A stretch of 64,000 nucleotides of DNA from Curvularia sp. ZM96 (Eukaryota; Ascomycota; Dothideomycetes; Pleosporales; Pleosporaceae). The stretch lies in NCBI GenBank assembly GCA_022457065.1, contig JAJGBQ010000006.1:1798001-1862000 (forward strand). Reading direction: 5' to 3'. Below the pieces are notes generated by a model, which was not told the DNA's origin, did no database searches, and worked only from the letters and a program-made list of their open reading frames with translations. Each line of letters begins with the position of its first letter. The first letter of the stretch is position 1. The position numbers and the translations under genes were made by a program. Of the stretch, positions 21,881-35,200 are shown one piece after another.

Positions 21881-23676
21881 GGTGATGGATGTTCGCGTGT
21901 TGTAGAGGACGACGTGTGCCGCGTTGGTATGATGGGGGACAAAGTGTGCTGTGTTGGTATGATAGAGAAAAAGGCGTGATGGTATGGTAGATGACAAAAT
22001 GTGAGTTTTATGGTGGGAGAGTTGGATAAATATCCAGAGCTTTGGACTGCAAGTGCCAACGAAAGCCGCCTTCACCTTCATATTCTCACCGCAAACGAGA
22101 CAGGTGAGAGACTCAACGCCCGGCCGCTCCCACTACTGAGAGTCATCATCAATGCGACCAGGTGGACAAGAATACCAAGAATTAACGCTCAGCTTCTCTC
22201 GCTACTGAAAGTGAATGATATTTACCAATTACAACGCTTCTTCTCTGTTGCGATCGAGCTTGTTTTCTTTTTGCAAATTAGTTACGTCTGCCTCTAATAC
22301 TAATGACACCTTTTCTCTGATATATTATGTTAACAGGCCACGTGCGGTCTTGTGGTGCGCCAAGTCAATTCAAATTCCCGATGATATTGTCCACCTGGTG
22401 AATGGCAGTTGCAGCAGTGGGCTAGGCGGATATGCTTTACTAGGTACAACATAGTTGAAGCCGTATTATCGTTTTACAATAAAAAATTTGTGGCAAAACG
22501 AATCCTGACATACGACAATGGGCACTGAGTTGTGGCGTAGCCATTTTCCCATTCTGCGATCTGGGTGGTAACGCTAAGAGATACAGGCTATGATTGGCTT
22601 GGAGCCCATTATTCTAGAAATACAGGGCTGTCAAATATCTATTGGCAGACCATAATATCCTTCCGACCATGATACGTTGGAGCGATACACTATTCAACCA
22701 CGATGAAGTTAGTCGAAACGTTAGTCCGGCAAAAGCAGTTCTAGTCGATAGCTAGGCAACGATTGACATGACGATGAATTCTGCTGATTTTGCACTGGTG
22801 TTTTTGGTACAGGAACGTGTTTAAAGAGTGGTCTTGAACAAGGCTCGGGAAGCAAATTGAAACTGATCTAACGCCATCCACTTGGACATCACTCGTCGGA
22901 GCTACGAAAGGCCTAGCTTAGGTTCTCAAGCCGCACTAGAATGCTCAATCCGCTGCGATCCGAGTTGTCAAAACTTAGTTGGGCCGCGGATGGTCGGAAT
23001 TCTCCTAGAACCATGTGGCTTTCGTCATGCGCAGATCCGCCGCACATCCATCAGGTTGACAGAAGCAAGACCAGCCTAGAGATGACGATGTGCGGATTTT
23101 GGTTTGGGACAATGCAGAAGCGCGGTGAAGGGCCTCTGGTCTGGCCTCTTGATTCCAAATCATCCCGTCTCTTTCTGGCGATAGTTTGTCCTGGCGACGG
23201 ATGGAGGTACGTCAGGGCGGCGCATGTCGTGAGTCCGAATTGCTTTTTCTGACATCCTCAACGGCAAGCATGGCAACGGTGCTGGCAACGGCACTGTCGT
23301 TAGATATATAGATACGAGAAGCATGGGGGAACGAGCCGCACCACGTGGAAGCAGGGTGATGGTCTGCAAACGGTGGGCCGTATAACCACAAAGAGGCGTG
23401 GGAAAGCGAATGCGAGCTCCACCTCGTCGCCGATGTTGTCTTGTTCTGCATTGGCCGGGATCGAAGACGGCATAGTGTGTGCTCATCCCTGCGCGCAAAG
23501 AGGCCACGCTCCACCGAGGCCAGCACCTCCCGCGCTCTTCCACGTCGCATTCGCATTCTCGACTCAATCGACGGTCTGACGACACGTCGAGAAGGTCCGT
23601 CGCCCGTTACACTGCTGTCGAGCGGTCAAGTGTCGCAGCCCAAGGCCCCAGCCACCGGCTGAGCTGCTCCCCTCCA
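21881..23676. other. Intergenic, 1.8 kb without a supported gene
   Basis: Frames at 22001-22297 and 23160-23585 lack consistent coding character or splice logic. The first 100 bp upstream of 21880 has short imperfect repeats around TGTGCTGTGTTGGTATGAT. The last few hundred bases are the likely promoter and leader of the Zn2Cys6 gene. Confidence 0.4.
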
Positions 23677-25541
23677 ATGCCACGCCTCGGGCACAAAAAG
23701 TCCGTACTCTGCTTCCCCACCCGTCCATTCGTCACCCGCACACACACCAATAACCACACCCCGTTTCAACGTCCTGGCCATACCGGGGCCGTTATTGGCA
23801 GCGGCGTACGCTAAATGTGCTTGACAGGTCACGACTGGGCTGCAGACAGTGCAAGGCTCGCCATGTAAAGGTACACCTGCTAGGCCACCACCGGGCGGAC
23901 AAGGCCCTGTCCATTCAAGACGACTGCTGAGCCATCGACAGTGTGACGAACTCAAACCGTGCTCCAACTGCGCCCGCCATGGTGTCCCATGTAGTCTGGT
24001 TACATGGGATCCCACAACCCCCCAACCCTCCTCTCTCTCGGCATCTTCCGCCTCGACCACTGCGCCTCGACGCACCAACCACTCGCCCTCTGAACGCCAG
24101 GTAGCCGTACGATCCGATCCGTCCGTCCAAGGCTGCCTCTGCTGACTGGCCCATAGGCTTCTTCGTCATCTGCAACGCCTCCTTCCCGCCTGGAAGCCCA
24201 TTCCACCAAGCCCAGCACTATATCAGAAGCCTCGTCTCCAGAGTCCTCGGCCGATCAATATCCGTTTCTGTCGAGGTTTATCCACCGCACCGAGGTCCCC
24301 CAAGTAGATCTGTGGCTGCGTGACTTGGAGCTCTTGTAAGAGATGCCATTGTCCTGGCCTGGATCAAGCAACACAGACTCACCGCTTGCAGGCATATTTG
24401 GACCACTGAGGCCTACGATGAGTTGTCACATCGAAACGATATTCGCCGTATGTGGCGAATTGACGCTCCGAAGCATGCCGTGACCCATCCCTACTTGATG
24501 CATGAGATGTTGGCTTTTGCTGCCTTTCACATGGTCCACAAGACGCAGAATGAGCTACGCCAAGAGTATTACACGTTTGGAGTGCACCATCAAGATTGTG
24601 CCATCAGAGGACTGCGACGAAACATCTCTACCATTACAGCACATGAAGCGCCTTCTATAATAGCTACCTCAACCCTGCTCACTCTGAGTGTGTTTGCCTC
24701 AACGGGCTTCGATGCTGAGTGGGCTGCGCCAGGATTAGCACCGTGTGCCATTGATGGCCTCCTCAACTGCTTCTACCTTGCGCAGGGTATGGGTAACGTC
24801 CTCGCAATTGCACAATCCTTCATCAAAGACTCGTTTCTTGGGCCCATGTATAGAGACCCTCCCGAGGTGACTCCTTCTCAACCACTGCTCACGGAACTGT
24901 TGCTACAAACCCCTTCATTGACTGAGTACATCCGAAACAAACAAGACTTACCCGAGAGTGAGCGAGCAATATATCTAACCACGGTGGCATGTTTCGACCC
25001 TTGTCTCAGCATCTCACTGCCTCCCAAGGTTGATAACCGGGAGTTACGTTTCTTAATGTTCTGGCCATTACATCTCAGTGCAGAGTACATGAGCCTTCTG
25101 CAGCAACGACGGCCAGGCGCGCTTGTCATTCTTATGTATTATTCCACTGTCCTTCTGGCTGCCGAGCCACGTTATTGGTTCATGAATCATTGGGGTCAGC
25201 GAGTGCTGAAGGCATGTCACAACCTCATCGATCAAAGCTGGGTCCACGCCATACAATGGCCGCTCTCTTTCCTCAATTCGAACGAGACCTTCGACTTGTT
25301 TTCACATCTGGTGCGGCGTCAGGACAGCGCTTCATCATCGGGAGGAACATCGTGTCCACAGGGGCTAGCAGCTGAAATACCTCATCGAGACACGCCGCCC
25401 GGACAATCCACATCCAGTCCGGTGCCAAACCGTACATCTCCTCCACGCGAGTTTGTGTTAAAACTAGGGAATCCAGGCGAGATACCAGCTGTTCAGATGG
25501 GCAGCAGTACTGACCCGGCACCCTCCACAGACTCCGAGTAG
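23677..25541 (+). CDS. Zn2Cys6 transcription factor, Upc2-like
   Basis: Five exons in phase: 23677-23699, 23828-23870, 23942-24100, 24157-24335 and 24392-25541, giving 517 residues. The first exon is only 23 nt. Splicing assembles a textbook zinc cluster, C13-x2-C16-x6-C23-x5-C29-x2-C32-x6-C39, that no single genomic frame shows. A Ser-rich linker follows, then a fungal-specific regulatory domain starting VDLWLRDLELLHIWTTEAY, the pattern seen in Upc2-type sterol regulators (Fungal_trans_2-like). It is a probable nuclear DNA-binding regulator, but its targets cannot be read from this window. No biosynthetic cluster is adjacent. Donors used include GTCCGT and GTAGCC, so the exon ends need transcript support. 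Confidence 0.85.
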
Positions 25542-26322
25542 GGGTACATACTGCATATACTGCGTCACATCATACCATGAATGCATACTACGAACCAGAA
25601 AGTGTGTGGGTGGACGGTGCCATATCAGGGCCTGACACCATCCATCAAGTGTGAGACTTGCGACGGGCCAGCAACACTTTGACGGTACCAAAGCTTTGGA
25701 CACGTTCCGCCCTGTTGTTCCCCGGGCATCCACATTTGCGCCGGTTATTTCATTTATCAGGCTGAAGTGGCCGACGATTATCAATAATGTCAACGCAGCA
25801 CGATACCAGCTGTAAACCCCATTTCTATTTCCTGAGAACATCCTTCTTCGAAGGCATGCCATGTCATTTCCTAATTTTGCATAGCTAATGAATACACATC
25901 TGAATGCATTAGATTGTCTTTGCCATCACGCTCGCATTTGAATGAACTAGGTCTAGATCGTCTGCATGCTCCTCGGCGTTTCGCGTCGCGTGGCTTGCCC
26001 CATATATGCGCCAAGACGGTTGTTCTTACCAGGTTATTACCAGGGCATGTCAGCTCCAGTTTGCACCAACGTACCCGCGGACCGTCGACCCACTGATTTA
26101 CAGCTATCCTGGTCTATTCGTTAACTGTCGTGTTAATGATTTGGAATAACAGGCTGCATGTTCCCGAATTGGGATTTGTCAAACAGATATCTGCGTATTA
26201 CAGGACAACCCTTTACATGCCAATACGATAACTGAGATCTCGATCTTCTAATTGACTATTAGTCATAATTCTCTCCTTCTGATGCGACTTCTCGATCACA
26301 CAAATTCTGACATTTTGCCCCT
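25542..26322. other. Intergenic
   Basis: Downstream of the Zn2Cys6 gene. Only short unsupported frames were seen. Confidence 0.45.
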
Positions 26323-26790
26323 CTACACCAGTCTGAGCTTCGCTTTTCTGAACTCTATTATATGATCAGATTCTTCCAAGTAGCGACTGAAGGGAGCATC
26401 CATCGAGGGCTCGCAACTACAACGAGACAGAGACATAATTGCTCGAGCCTCCAGCAGCTCTTTGACCTTCAACACATTTCCCCTGTCATCATATGAGGGC
26501 ACTTCTAAGCGGCTCCAAGTTACAACTCCCAGCCGTGTATACGTATGTCCTGAGCCAGCTTGCAAGATTATTGCATGTACGTCCTTAAGACTGTCTGTTA
26601 GAGTGGTAGAGTTGTTTTTCCAGATAGATTCGCTACCTAGTAGAAAAACCAGGAATGAATCTGTCAAGGCCTGCTTCTGAAAAGATGTCGCTGTATTGAT
26701 GTTGGTGACAATAGTCACTATATGGGTTAGTATGGGCCATACAACTTGGAAACCTAGACTCGTTTCACCATGAGAGGCATTCTGAGCCAA
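26323..26790 (-). CDS. Hypothetical protein, possibly a HET-like C-terminal fragment
   Basis: An open frame of 155 residues starts MAQNASHGETSLGFQVVW. The N-terminal 60 residues are hydrophobic with helical stretches. The second half contains GSGHTYTRLGVVTWSRLEVPSYDDRG, faintly like the last strands of HET proteins. No splice sites were needed. With no clear domain and AT-rich flanks, it may be a gene fragment or a chance frame. Confidence 0.3.
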   Translation of the reverse strand: MAQNASHGETSLGFQVVWPILTHIVTIVTNINTATSFQKQALTDSFLVFLLGSESIWKNNSTTLTDSLKDVHAIILQAGSGHTYTRLGVVTWSRLEVPSYDDRGNVLKVKELLEARAIMSLSRCSCEPSMDAPFSRYLEESDHIIEFRKAKLRLV

Positions 26791-28153
26791 ACGTACATCA
26801 GTGAATGGATAGCCTGTTGGTTTTGAGCCTGAGGGCTGCGGGTGGTTGCTTTGTGCTGGTGCCTTCGAGCTAGTATTGTTCGATTAAGACTATAGAGCTT
26901 TGCAATCCAGCTATGGCTGAATTGTTCTTCTAGTTTGCGCCATTTTATTGCTGCAATTGCTGCTTTAGTTTAACTTGTATTTGTGGATTTATCGCGTGTT
27001 GCAGTTGAGGTATCGTTTGGCAGCTGGCTCGTTGTTTCGTCCACTACGAAAGTGCTTATTTTTATTTTACTTAAATCAGAGTCAATGCACCGCATTCAGA
27101 ACCATTATATAAAGCACCTCAATAGAAATGTACCGTTTACCTGGTCGCATACGGAAAATAAAGGGGCTTTGTGGAAGTTGTAGAGGTAACAAGTACGTAC
27201 ATGCGGAAACCCTTTTTGAGGCAGGTCGATATGTACAGCTATCTCAACAATCCCAACTGACGACACTAATCGTCACTTCAAGTGCCTGGACCAAAGAAGC
27301 ACGCTACGTCGAACGTCTCCAGCCAAACAAAACGCTCCGGGCTGAATTCAAACGCTGTAATCTAATTACCAACAGACCCCTCTTTAGCCCCCTCTGCAGT
27401 CCCAGCATATCGGTATCTCTCCTCAAACGCCCCGCTTCTTTTCTGCCATTCGCGCTGCACACTATCGATGCAGTTTCCCTTCCACCGCGTCGCTTATGCA
27501 TGCGCGAACATCAAATACCATGCATAAGGGCCTTGGGTGCATGCTGACACTGCATACATGGAATGATGCTACATTGACAATGCCATGACGCCTAAATCGG
27601 TAAAGTCAGAGATCGGAGGGGAGATTTGGAAAAAAGGGCTCTCTGGTCTGGTGTGGCAGAGAGTGGACTAGACAAGACTTGGTGCATCGTCCGCGCTGTT
27701 TCCCTTGGTTCTGGGGACGCAGAGGCGTTCGGTTCCTAGTAGCACTGGAGTTGGTGGTGTGAGCACGGCGAGTGGCAAGTTACGGAATAGAGGAGTGCCA
27801 GCCATGAGATGCTGAGACGATGGTCTTTCGTCGACCGATTGGTGTCGCACGAGCATGTACAGGCACCCAAGCCTCGAAAAATGGATTGCGGGTGTTTTCT
27901 TCGCGTAGTGGATATTAGTTTCACAATACTTGCATGCGACAAAAGCTTGGGGAAGTTTGGAACAATCATAATTTATTACTGTCAGGAAGAATATACAAGT
28001 CAATATCTTGAATGTTCCCAGACAAGAGGGAAAGAAGATGTCGCAAAGCGCCTAGGGGAAAACATGTCATGCGAAACAAACATCAAGCAGCTCGATGCCA
28101 TCCTCGAAATCTCGTACAGTGAGCCGCACTGGCTTCTGCTCAACTTTATTGCA
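26791..28153. other. Intergenic, 1.4 kb without a supported gene
   Basis: Frames on either strand here (for example 27128-27547) show no domain, coding bias or splice logic. The right part holds the 3' flank of the aspartic-protease-like gene. Confidence 0.4.
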
Positions 28154-30422
28154 TCACGGAGACATCGGTCGGGCTATATCCTGTCCATTTCTCGCCCAGC
28201 GCTCCAACTCTTCTGGTGTCAGCTGCGACACGACTGTGCCCTCAGTTTGAACCGAAGTATCGCTAAGTCCTCTCGCATGCGGCGGTCGTCCTTCACCACT
28301 TGACTGCTCTCTAGACCGATGTTTCCCTTCCGGCGTGCCGGTTCTCACGTCCGTTGCTTCATCCGTGGCGGCTGGCGAACTGGACTCCGCTGCCGTTCCG
28401 ACCGCATCCGTCCCGTTTTTCGAACCTGCTACCCGATCGGTGGCCAGCACTGCATCAATATTGGTACCGAGCGAGCTGTCACTTGGACTGTGGCTGTGTG
28501 CCGGTTTTTGAGGTTGCGGCGGTGCATCTGCAGGTGCCTCGTAGAATACATGTTCTGCAGGAAGTTCGGCGATGGGCGTGTGTGGTCGACTCATACCTGG
28601 TGAACGCCGTTCTCTTGTGCCCTGCCGTCTCATTCCGCCAGCAGCAAAGTAATCGAAGCTGTCTTGACCTTCAGGTGGAGGACTATAAAGCTCTGCAGGA
28701 GTGCTGTCTGGTGACATCTCGCTGATAGTAGTGCGATCTGCACCGTAATAGCCCAAACTTGAGTCTTTTGGTGACTGAGGGCCTTCAGATCCAGTGAGTT
28801 CTGAGACACTGCGGTGCTTTATTTCCATTCCGGCATGCGTGGTCTCGATTTCAGAGGGCTTTTCACTACCCAGTACTTGTTTCGCCTGGTTGCGGCGTTT
28901 CCTCCACCAGAGAAAGGCGCCGATAGCGACGAGGGAGAGGACTATAACAACGCCTACGACAATTCCTGCAATTGCACCAGTAGGGAGCGATGTGTCTGAA
29001 TCTTCCTTTGAAACAAGAGGTAACCCAGTGTATGACTGGTTGAATATGCTAACCAGACTCGGCGTAGGCATGGGATCAGCCAATGATGCTGGCGCTACTG
29101 TGAAATTGGCCCTTTCGTAGTCGACAATGATGTATGCCTCTTGCAAAAATGTACGCCCCAACACGTACATACCATCCTTAGACTTTTTGATGGGGAAATA
29201 TTGGGTGCCGTCTTGAGAAACAGGGAGAGGAAAGCTCGCTTGTTGGTCAAAAGCTGCATATGGCAGGACAATGGACGTGAAAATATCGCTATCGGAAGCG
29301 CCCGCACCAATCTTGAAAGATACAGTGGCGTTTTGACGCTGGTTTCGTTCGTGTGAAGTGGAATTGACGAGGAATAACTGGCTGTCTTTGTCAAATTCCA
29401 GACCGAACCTGGATACAAACTCGTCGCAGACTTGATCCGGTAGAATGAGGTATGGAAGCGTAGAGTCAATCGTGGCTGAGAATCCTCCGCTTGGTGTCAA
29501 CGAATTCGTGTTTGTTTCGATATTCTCGTTTATGGCGTAGAGAATCGACTGGACTCCGACAACAAGCGTATTTTTCCTGTTATTCGGCATAGGTATTGAT
29601 GTTCCTGATGCAATGAGCCGCGCTTTGTCGTATCCGCCCAGAACTAGGCTTCCTGGCACTCCATTGTTATTGTTTCCTATTCTCTGTTAGCCGGTCCCGA
29701 TGGATGTGTTATCAAGTCGCAAATAGCGGATAAGATGGAGAAGCGTATTTGAAGAAATGCATGGTCTCAACTGACAGCGTGGAAGTGAAATACTTACGAT
29801 AGTAGGCGCCGGCGGTATATCCGTAAGACCGGCTCGCGATTTTGTTCGCGGCATAGAAGTTATCTAAGAAGTTGGGTTTGTCGCCACCAGGCGGACCGAC
29901 TGATCCAGCAGCTAGACCAAAGGAACCCATGAAGAAATCCTTTACCAAGGTCTTCACAATATACTGTTCAGCCAGTACATCGCTCTTTGGAGAGCTGGGC
30001 CCCAAACCAATGTTGTCGACTCCCCACACACCAGTTGAGTTACTCTGATCAATTCTATAGTCGTTACTCCACCAGTGTGGCATGGGTACGTTATATAGAT
30101 TGTCAACTTTCCACTGCGCCGAGTCCTGCAAACCGAGAGGTTGCTGTCCATCGTAAATTTCAAGTCCACGCCTCTTAGCGCAGTCCTCGTTCGCACACCA
30201 TTCAGTTCGTCCTGGAACATGGGTGACCGGCGATGAGGTGGAGGTGAGAACCCTGAAGTTCTGGCCTTTGCCGGTCCCATCGTCTCCTATATTAATTAGA
30301 AATGTTGACCATTTTCCATCGTTGCCATCAAATCGTCCACTGTCGCTGATGACGTATGGGGCCGGTGGCAGTGGAAGCGGCTCTTCGCGTTTCTTGGATT
30401 TCATTACTGAACGTTGCACCAT
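28154..30422 (-). CDS. Membrane-anchored aspartic-protease-like protein, catalytic motif lost
   Basis: Exons are 29798-30422 and 28154-29676. The 121-bp intron (GTAAGT...GCTAAC...AATAG) joins in phase to give 715 residues from MVQRSVMKSKK. The two-lobed pepsin fold is recognisable (PYVISDSGRFDGNDGKWSTF; GVPGSLVLGGYDKARL; MYVLGRTFLQEAYIIVDYE). At the first catalytic site DTGS is replaced by STSS (61-64); the second site reads IDST (278-281). A single membrane helix (about 443-466, IAGIVVGVVIVLSLVAIGAF) is followed by WRKRR and a 250-residue Ser/Pro-rich cytoplasmic tail. No signal peptide follows the chosen ATG and a TAA lies upstream in frame, so an upstream exon is probably missing. It is probably a surface protein with a binding or sensing role rather than a protease. 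Confidence 0.85.
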
Positions 30423-32249
30423 AAGTCCACATGCAGATTGGGGAGTAAGAGGCTGATAACTAGATCTTACAGGCAGAAAGAGCCAGAACGTGCAAGGCCA
30501 CCAACAGAGTGTCAGCTGTTCTTCCTGAGTAGTAACAGCCTCGTTCGCTACATTAAATCGGGATTACGCATGGCGCTACAGACGGCATGTCTGAGTGTCC
30601 AATAAATATTGTGCAATCCATGCTTCGTTGCCAATGCTAGGGCAGTGAATCATCGATCCGCCTAGCCTTCGCAACCACCTCAAGCCCATCTGCTGCTGCA
30701 GGGTAACCGATGTCTGTGCTTCACGCGGGGTTGTGGCACAGTACTAGAAAAAGACGCTACGAGGTGGCCTAATGCATTCGAGACTCAAAATATCACTCGA
30801 CCTGGCGGTACCGACGAAAGGGTACGGTTGAATGACGGTTATTGGGCTTCCTATTGGGGAGAAGCCTCAACAACGCTCACGGGCATACCTAGAGACCGCC
30901 TGACTTTGATACGAGTTGTATATGAGCCAAATATTCAGATTGCTGAGAAATACCTCTTGGGTGAGAAATGTACGTAAGTAGATGATCCACAGGATGTGTT
31001 GGACAGTTACTCAATGCGGATGCCCAGGCCGTCCCATCTTCCTTGCCAGCGGCCGCTAAGGCCGCAGTTGCGTTAGGCGGCCCCACTCTCCCGTTCTGCA
31101 CAGGCTTTAGTTCTCATGTGCATGCGCCTCATCTGACATCGTATACTTTGCACGGTACCTTGCTTACGACTTTCCTGTTGCCATGTACGATGTCACTAAC
31201 CAACAGGCATATTCATATGTATTACTGCAGAACCTTGGTCCTTGCCAGCCAGTCTGAGGGCGGCATTTCGGTAAAAGCACCAATCGATCTGTGAAAGGGG
31301 CGCCCTTGTTCTTTGTAGCATTTCACCATGGCTTTTGCCCATGTCAAACACGCTGGGGCCGCATCTCTGCTGGCGGCAAGGCGCATTTCATTCATGATGA
31401 GCTGCAGATCACTATTCCAGTTGTGGCAAGCGGCTAGCTTTATGCGGCTTCAATACCGCTTGTGTCAGCGTTCGCATCTACGACTGGCTTCAGATGTCAT
31501 TCTTGGATGCCTTGCCATAGTGTCCACGGTCAGTCTTTATTGTGTTGGTCAGGCGTGTCATGGCATGCTCAATCGCCGTCTGTTAGTTTCGCGATCTTAA
31601 TTTATACCCCTGGCAGGACTAGTGGTGGCTTTACACCATGGACGATACTAACCATGCTCCTGAAAAGATTTGTAGTCGGCTGAGAAGGAATTCAATGCTG
31701 CGTTTACCACCTGTGTGTCGCTAAGTAGCAGGCGCCATGGACAGGCTTTGCTTTCTGCTTCGATACTCTGCTTCTGTTCTTGTGTTTACCTACCCTTGCA
31801 CATAGGCTCACCGGCCGAGCTCGTGCAGCACCAACCTCTCCAGCACAGGCGTATTCTCTCGTCATATGCAGGCGCATGCTCTTTTCATATGCAGAACGCC
31901 TGCTAGCTTCGTCATCGTCATATACTGACCCTTCACTACCAGCCTCTTTCGTCCGCCAGGATTCGGCCTACATTCTGTAGCAAGGTACGAAATACCTCGA
32001 TTGGTCTACCATTTGTCTTCGCTTGCATACGACCCGTCTATATTCCATAGCCGGTGTTTTTCCGTGGCTATTTATGTATGTTCAACTTACCAGCCTTGCA
32101 CATGCGCCACACTCCTAGAGCTCTGTTATTTTGCAGGTCATCCTCGCAGCTATCTTATTCGGTTCTCTGCAACACTCACCTGACGCATGAATTTAGTGTC
32201 GAGCAACTGGCCATTCGTTCAACAGAACTCTCAGTCTTTCCGCTTCAAG
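30423..32249. other. Intergenic between divergent genes, 1.8 kb
   Basis: It should contain the missing first exon of the minus-strand protease-like gene (a hydrophobic string LLVALHVLALSAC is encoded on the minus strand near 30480-30520 but lacks an ATG in frame) and the promoter of the GPI-protein gene. No other coding sequence is supported. Confidence 0.4.
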
Positions 32250-35200
32250 ATGCACAATCGCTGGCTGCTCCTGCTGGCATTGACAAGCATAGCTTATGCA
32301 AAGGATAATGATACAACATCGAGTGCTCAGGCACCAACATCCGCCTCTCCATCAACTAAGATTTCCGAACAATTAATCCAGGCACAAGATTACGGGAAAC
32401 CGGTGGGTACCTGCAAGACCACCAGCACGATATATGAGTATGGACCGCCTTCTACGTCTACGATCAAGGTCACCGTCACATCTCCGCAAACATGTCCGAA
32501 GCCTGTTCCCAGCACATCGACTAAGACTATTACTACAACCATCACCCCTTCCAGGGGCTATGAACCTCTTCCCCCACCAATAACAGTCACTGTCACAAAG
32601 ACAACAAGTGTGATCAATTCTGGTGGATATGGTGTGCCTCCGGTCACAATTACGACTACTTCGATCGGTTCTTGCCCTGTTCGCCCTCCCGTGACCATTA
32701 CCGATGTACGAAATTATACAACAACAAAGGTATGCCTCCTATTCAGGTTCGCGTGAGATATTTGCTGACATACAAAGACGGAACAGAAAGTCATCACGAA
32801 GCCAGGCGTCAATCTCACTGAGGTAATTCGTTAGCATTACATGGTTCAGTTAGCCACCGCTTACATTCATTACAGACGTCGACATATACATTCACCGAAC
32901 AGATTCCCGGCCCAACGATAACACTGAACAGAACTCTCACTGAGCTGACAACCACGGTTTGTTTTTTAACTCCTTCTAAGGCCCGTTAGCTAATATACGT
33001 AGACACTCACCTCAACATTTGTAACGGTATGCGATCGACGTTTCTATCAATGCACTCGTATCCTTTATTCTCACTTGTTGCTTGTTGATTTATCTGATAA
33101 CCATGAGCAAACAAGGGGTCTTTCATTTGGGTTTTCCCGAACTTGGCTTACAGACTTCTAGCTCCTCCCAACCACTGAAGTCAGCTACATTCCAACAACT
33201 GAATACACCACTGTACCAGTAACCACGACTGATCTAGACACTACAACTGAGACATTCATATCTGCAACCACTGACATTTCAACTTCGATATATACTTCGG
33301 TGAGTCAAAATGGATGGCTTAAAGCAACTCTTGCTAATGCTGACGTGTTTTGCTTGTTCAGATAACCACGTTTTCTACGACCCTTTACGAAACAACAGCC
33401 ATAACGCGTAAGTCAGCATTTCCAAGCTCTATTTCTCATCAGTTCAACTGTAAGCTGTTGGTTATTGTCTAACCCCAACCATGGATGTCGAGAGTACTGG
33501 AAGGGAACTGAATGTTTCCATCTTACGCAATGAGCTACTCGGTGCTTTCCTGAGGATCAATCTGTATGAGGCTAACGATAAATAGTACCCGGCACAACGA
33601 CTATCAGCACTTCAACGGTCGTCTCGCAAACCACTGCAACACTCACGCTGACCAACTACATTCCTGTGACTGAAACAGTGCCAGGTCCAATCACATCCGT
33701 TCCAGGCCCTACCGAGACTGCCATAGTGACCGTCTCTGTACCTGGACCAATTGAGACTATTATTAGCCTCAAGCCAACCACCACACAAACTATCAGTACG
33801 ACGGAAACTTCCTGGACTACCAGCATATCCATATCAGTTTCTACATCAACTACGACTGAATTGGTTCCCACTACGATAAGCCGTAAGTAATCAGCACAAA
33901 TTCCACTTGCAGAAACCTAATAATATGTAGTTCCTGGTACAACGAGCATCAGCACTCAGACCGTCGTCTCTGAGGTATTGATCACATCCACTCTCACGCT
34001 AGAGATTCCGCAAACAGTTATTGTTGTCTCTGAGCAGACCATCGAGATCCCAGGGCCTACGCAAGAGGTTACAATCTCAGGACCAACCCAAGAGATAACA
34101 GTACCTGGCCCAACTCAGACGATCGAAAGAACTCAAACAGTCATAGAGACTTTGACAGAAGTATCAACTCAACTCAGCACCTTGACATTACCGCTTCAGG
34201 TTGTGGTCACCACAACAACACTGCCTGGCGTTACTTCAACGATAACAACTGAGCTCCCTCCGATTACTACCATTTCCACTACAGTGTCGACTCTGACTAT
34301 TCCGCCAACAACCGTGATCTCGGTAACAACATTGCCGCCAACAACCATCACAGACACTTTCACGCAACCAGGTCAGATTACGACATCTACTATCACACTT
34401 CCTGGAAGCCTTTCGACAGTTACTACCCAATTGCCACCAAGTACAGTTCTGTCTACCATTACCCAGCCAGCCGTAACATCTACTATCACAAGCGAGCTGC
34501 CAGGGAGTGTTACAACAAGCACGGTTCTCTCAACGGCGACTTTGCCAGCTTCTACCATCCTAAGCACCATATCGCTTCTGGGCTCAACCTTGGTGTCAAC
34601 GCTGACCTTGCCAGCTGCAACCACTGTCTCTACTGTACTGGTAACACAATCTTTCATCACTACTCGGATCCTACCGACCACTATCACTGAGACTCTGACT
34701 CCTTCCGTGTCTTCTGCTCCTCCAACATCTGCGTCTTGCTCTAGTGAATGCCAGATTGATGTAACAGCCAAGCGGCTAGGCTATCCAGGAACTGTTGTCA
34801 TCTTGACCACGTCGTTGCCTGTCGTTACCCTCGATATTTACACAAATGCAGCTGGTGAGGATGTCAGTTCGACAATCTACACAAATGAGCTTCCACCACC
34901 CAGTCAGACCATCACGTGGGACTATTCCGGCGTATCTTTAACATGGCCGACCGTATATGCTGCTTATGCAACTTTCAGTCGCATCGACGTCGAGCCAGTT
35001 GGCTCAGAGTGCGTCAGCGAAACTTCAACACTATCATTACCGGTGCCGACAGTTTGGCCGCCCCTTATTGTTGTAGAGAGCGAGATACCAGAGCCAAGGT
35101 CATCAGTGCCGCCTACAGTGGTCAGTTATCTGAATACACTCCCCACTGTGCTCCAACAGCTAGGTCAGCCGATAGGCGCCAGCGCGTGCGATCCCATCGT

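Noticed and set aside
23160..23585. Minus-strand 141-residue frame upstream of the Zn2Cys6 gene
   Set aside because: No domain, no splice signals, and overlapping frames of equal length on both strands. Better explained as promoter sequence.
27809..28303. Plus-strand 164-residue frame
   Set aside because: It overlaps the 3' end of the protease-like gene on the opposite strand and mixes unrelated composition along its length.
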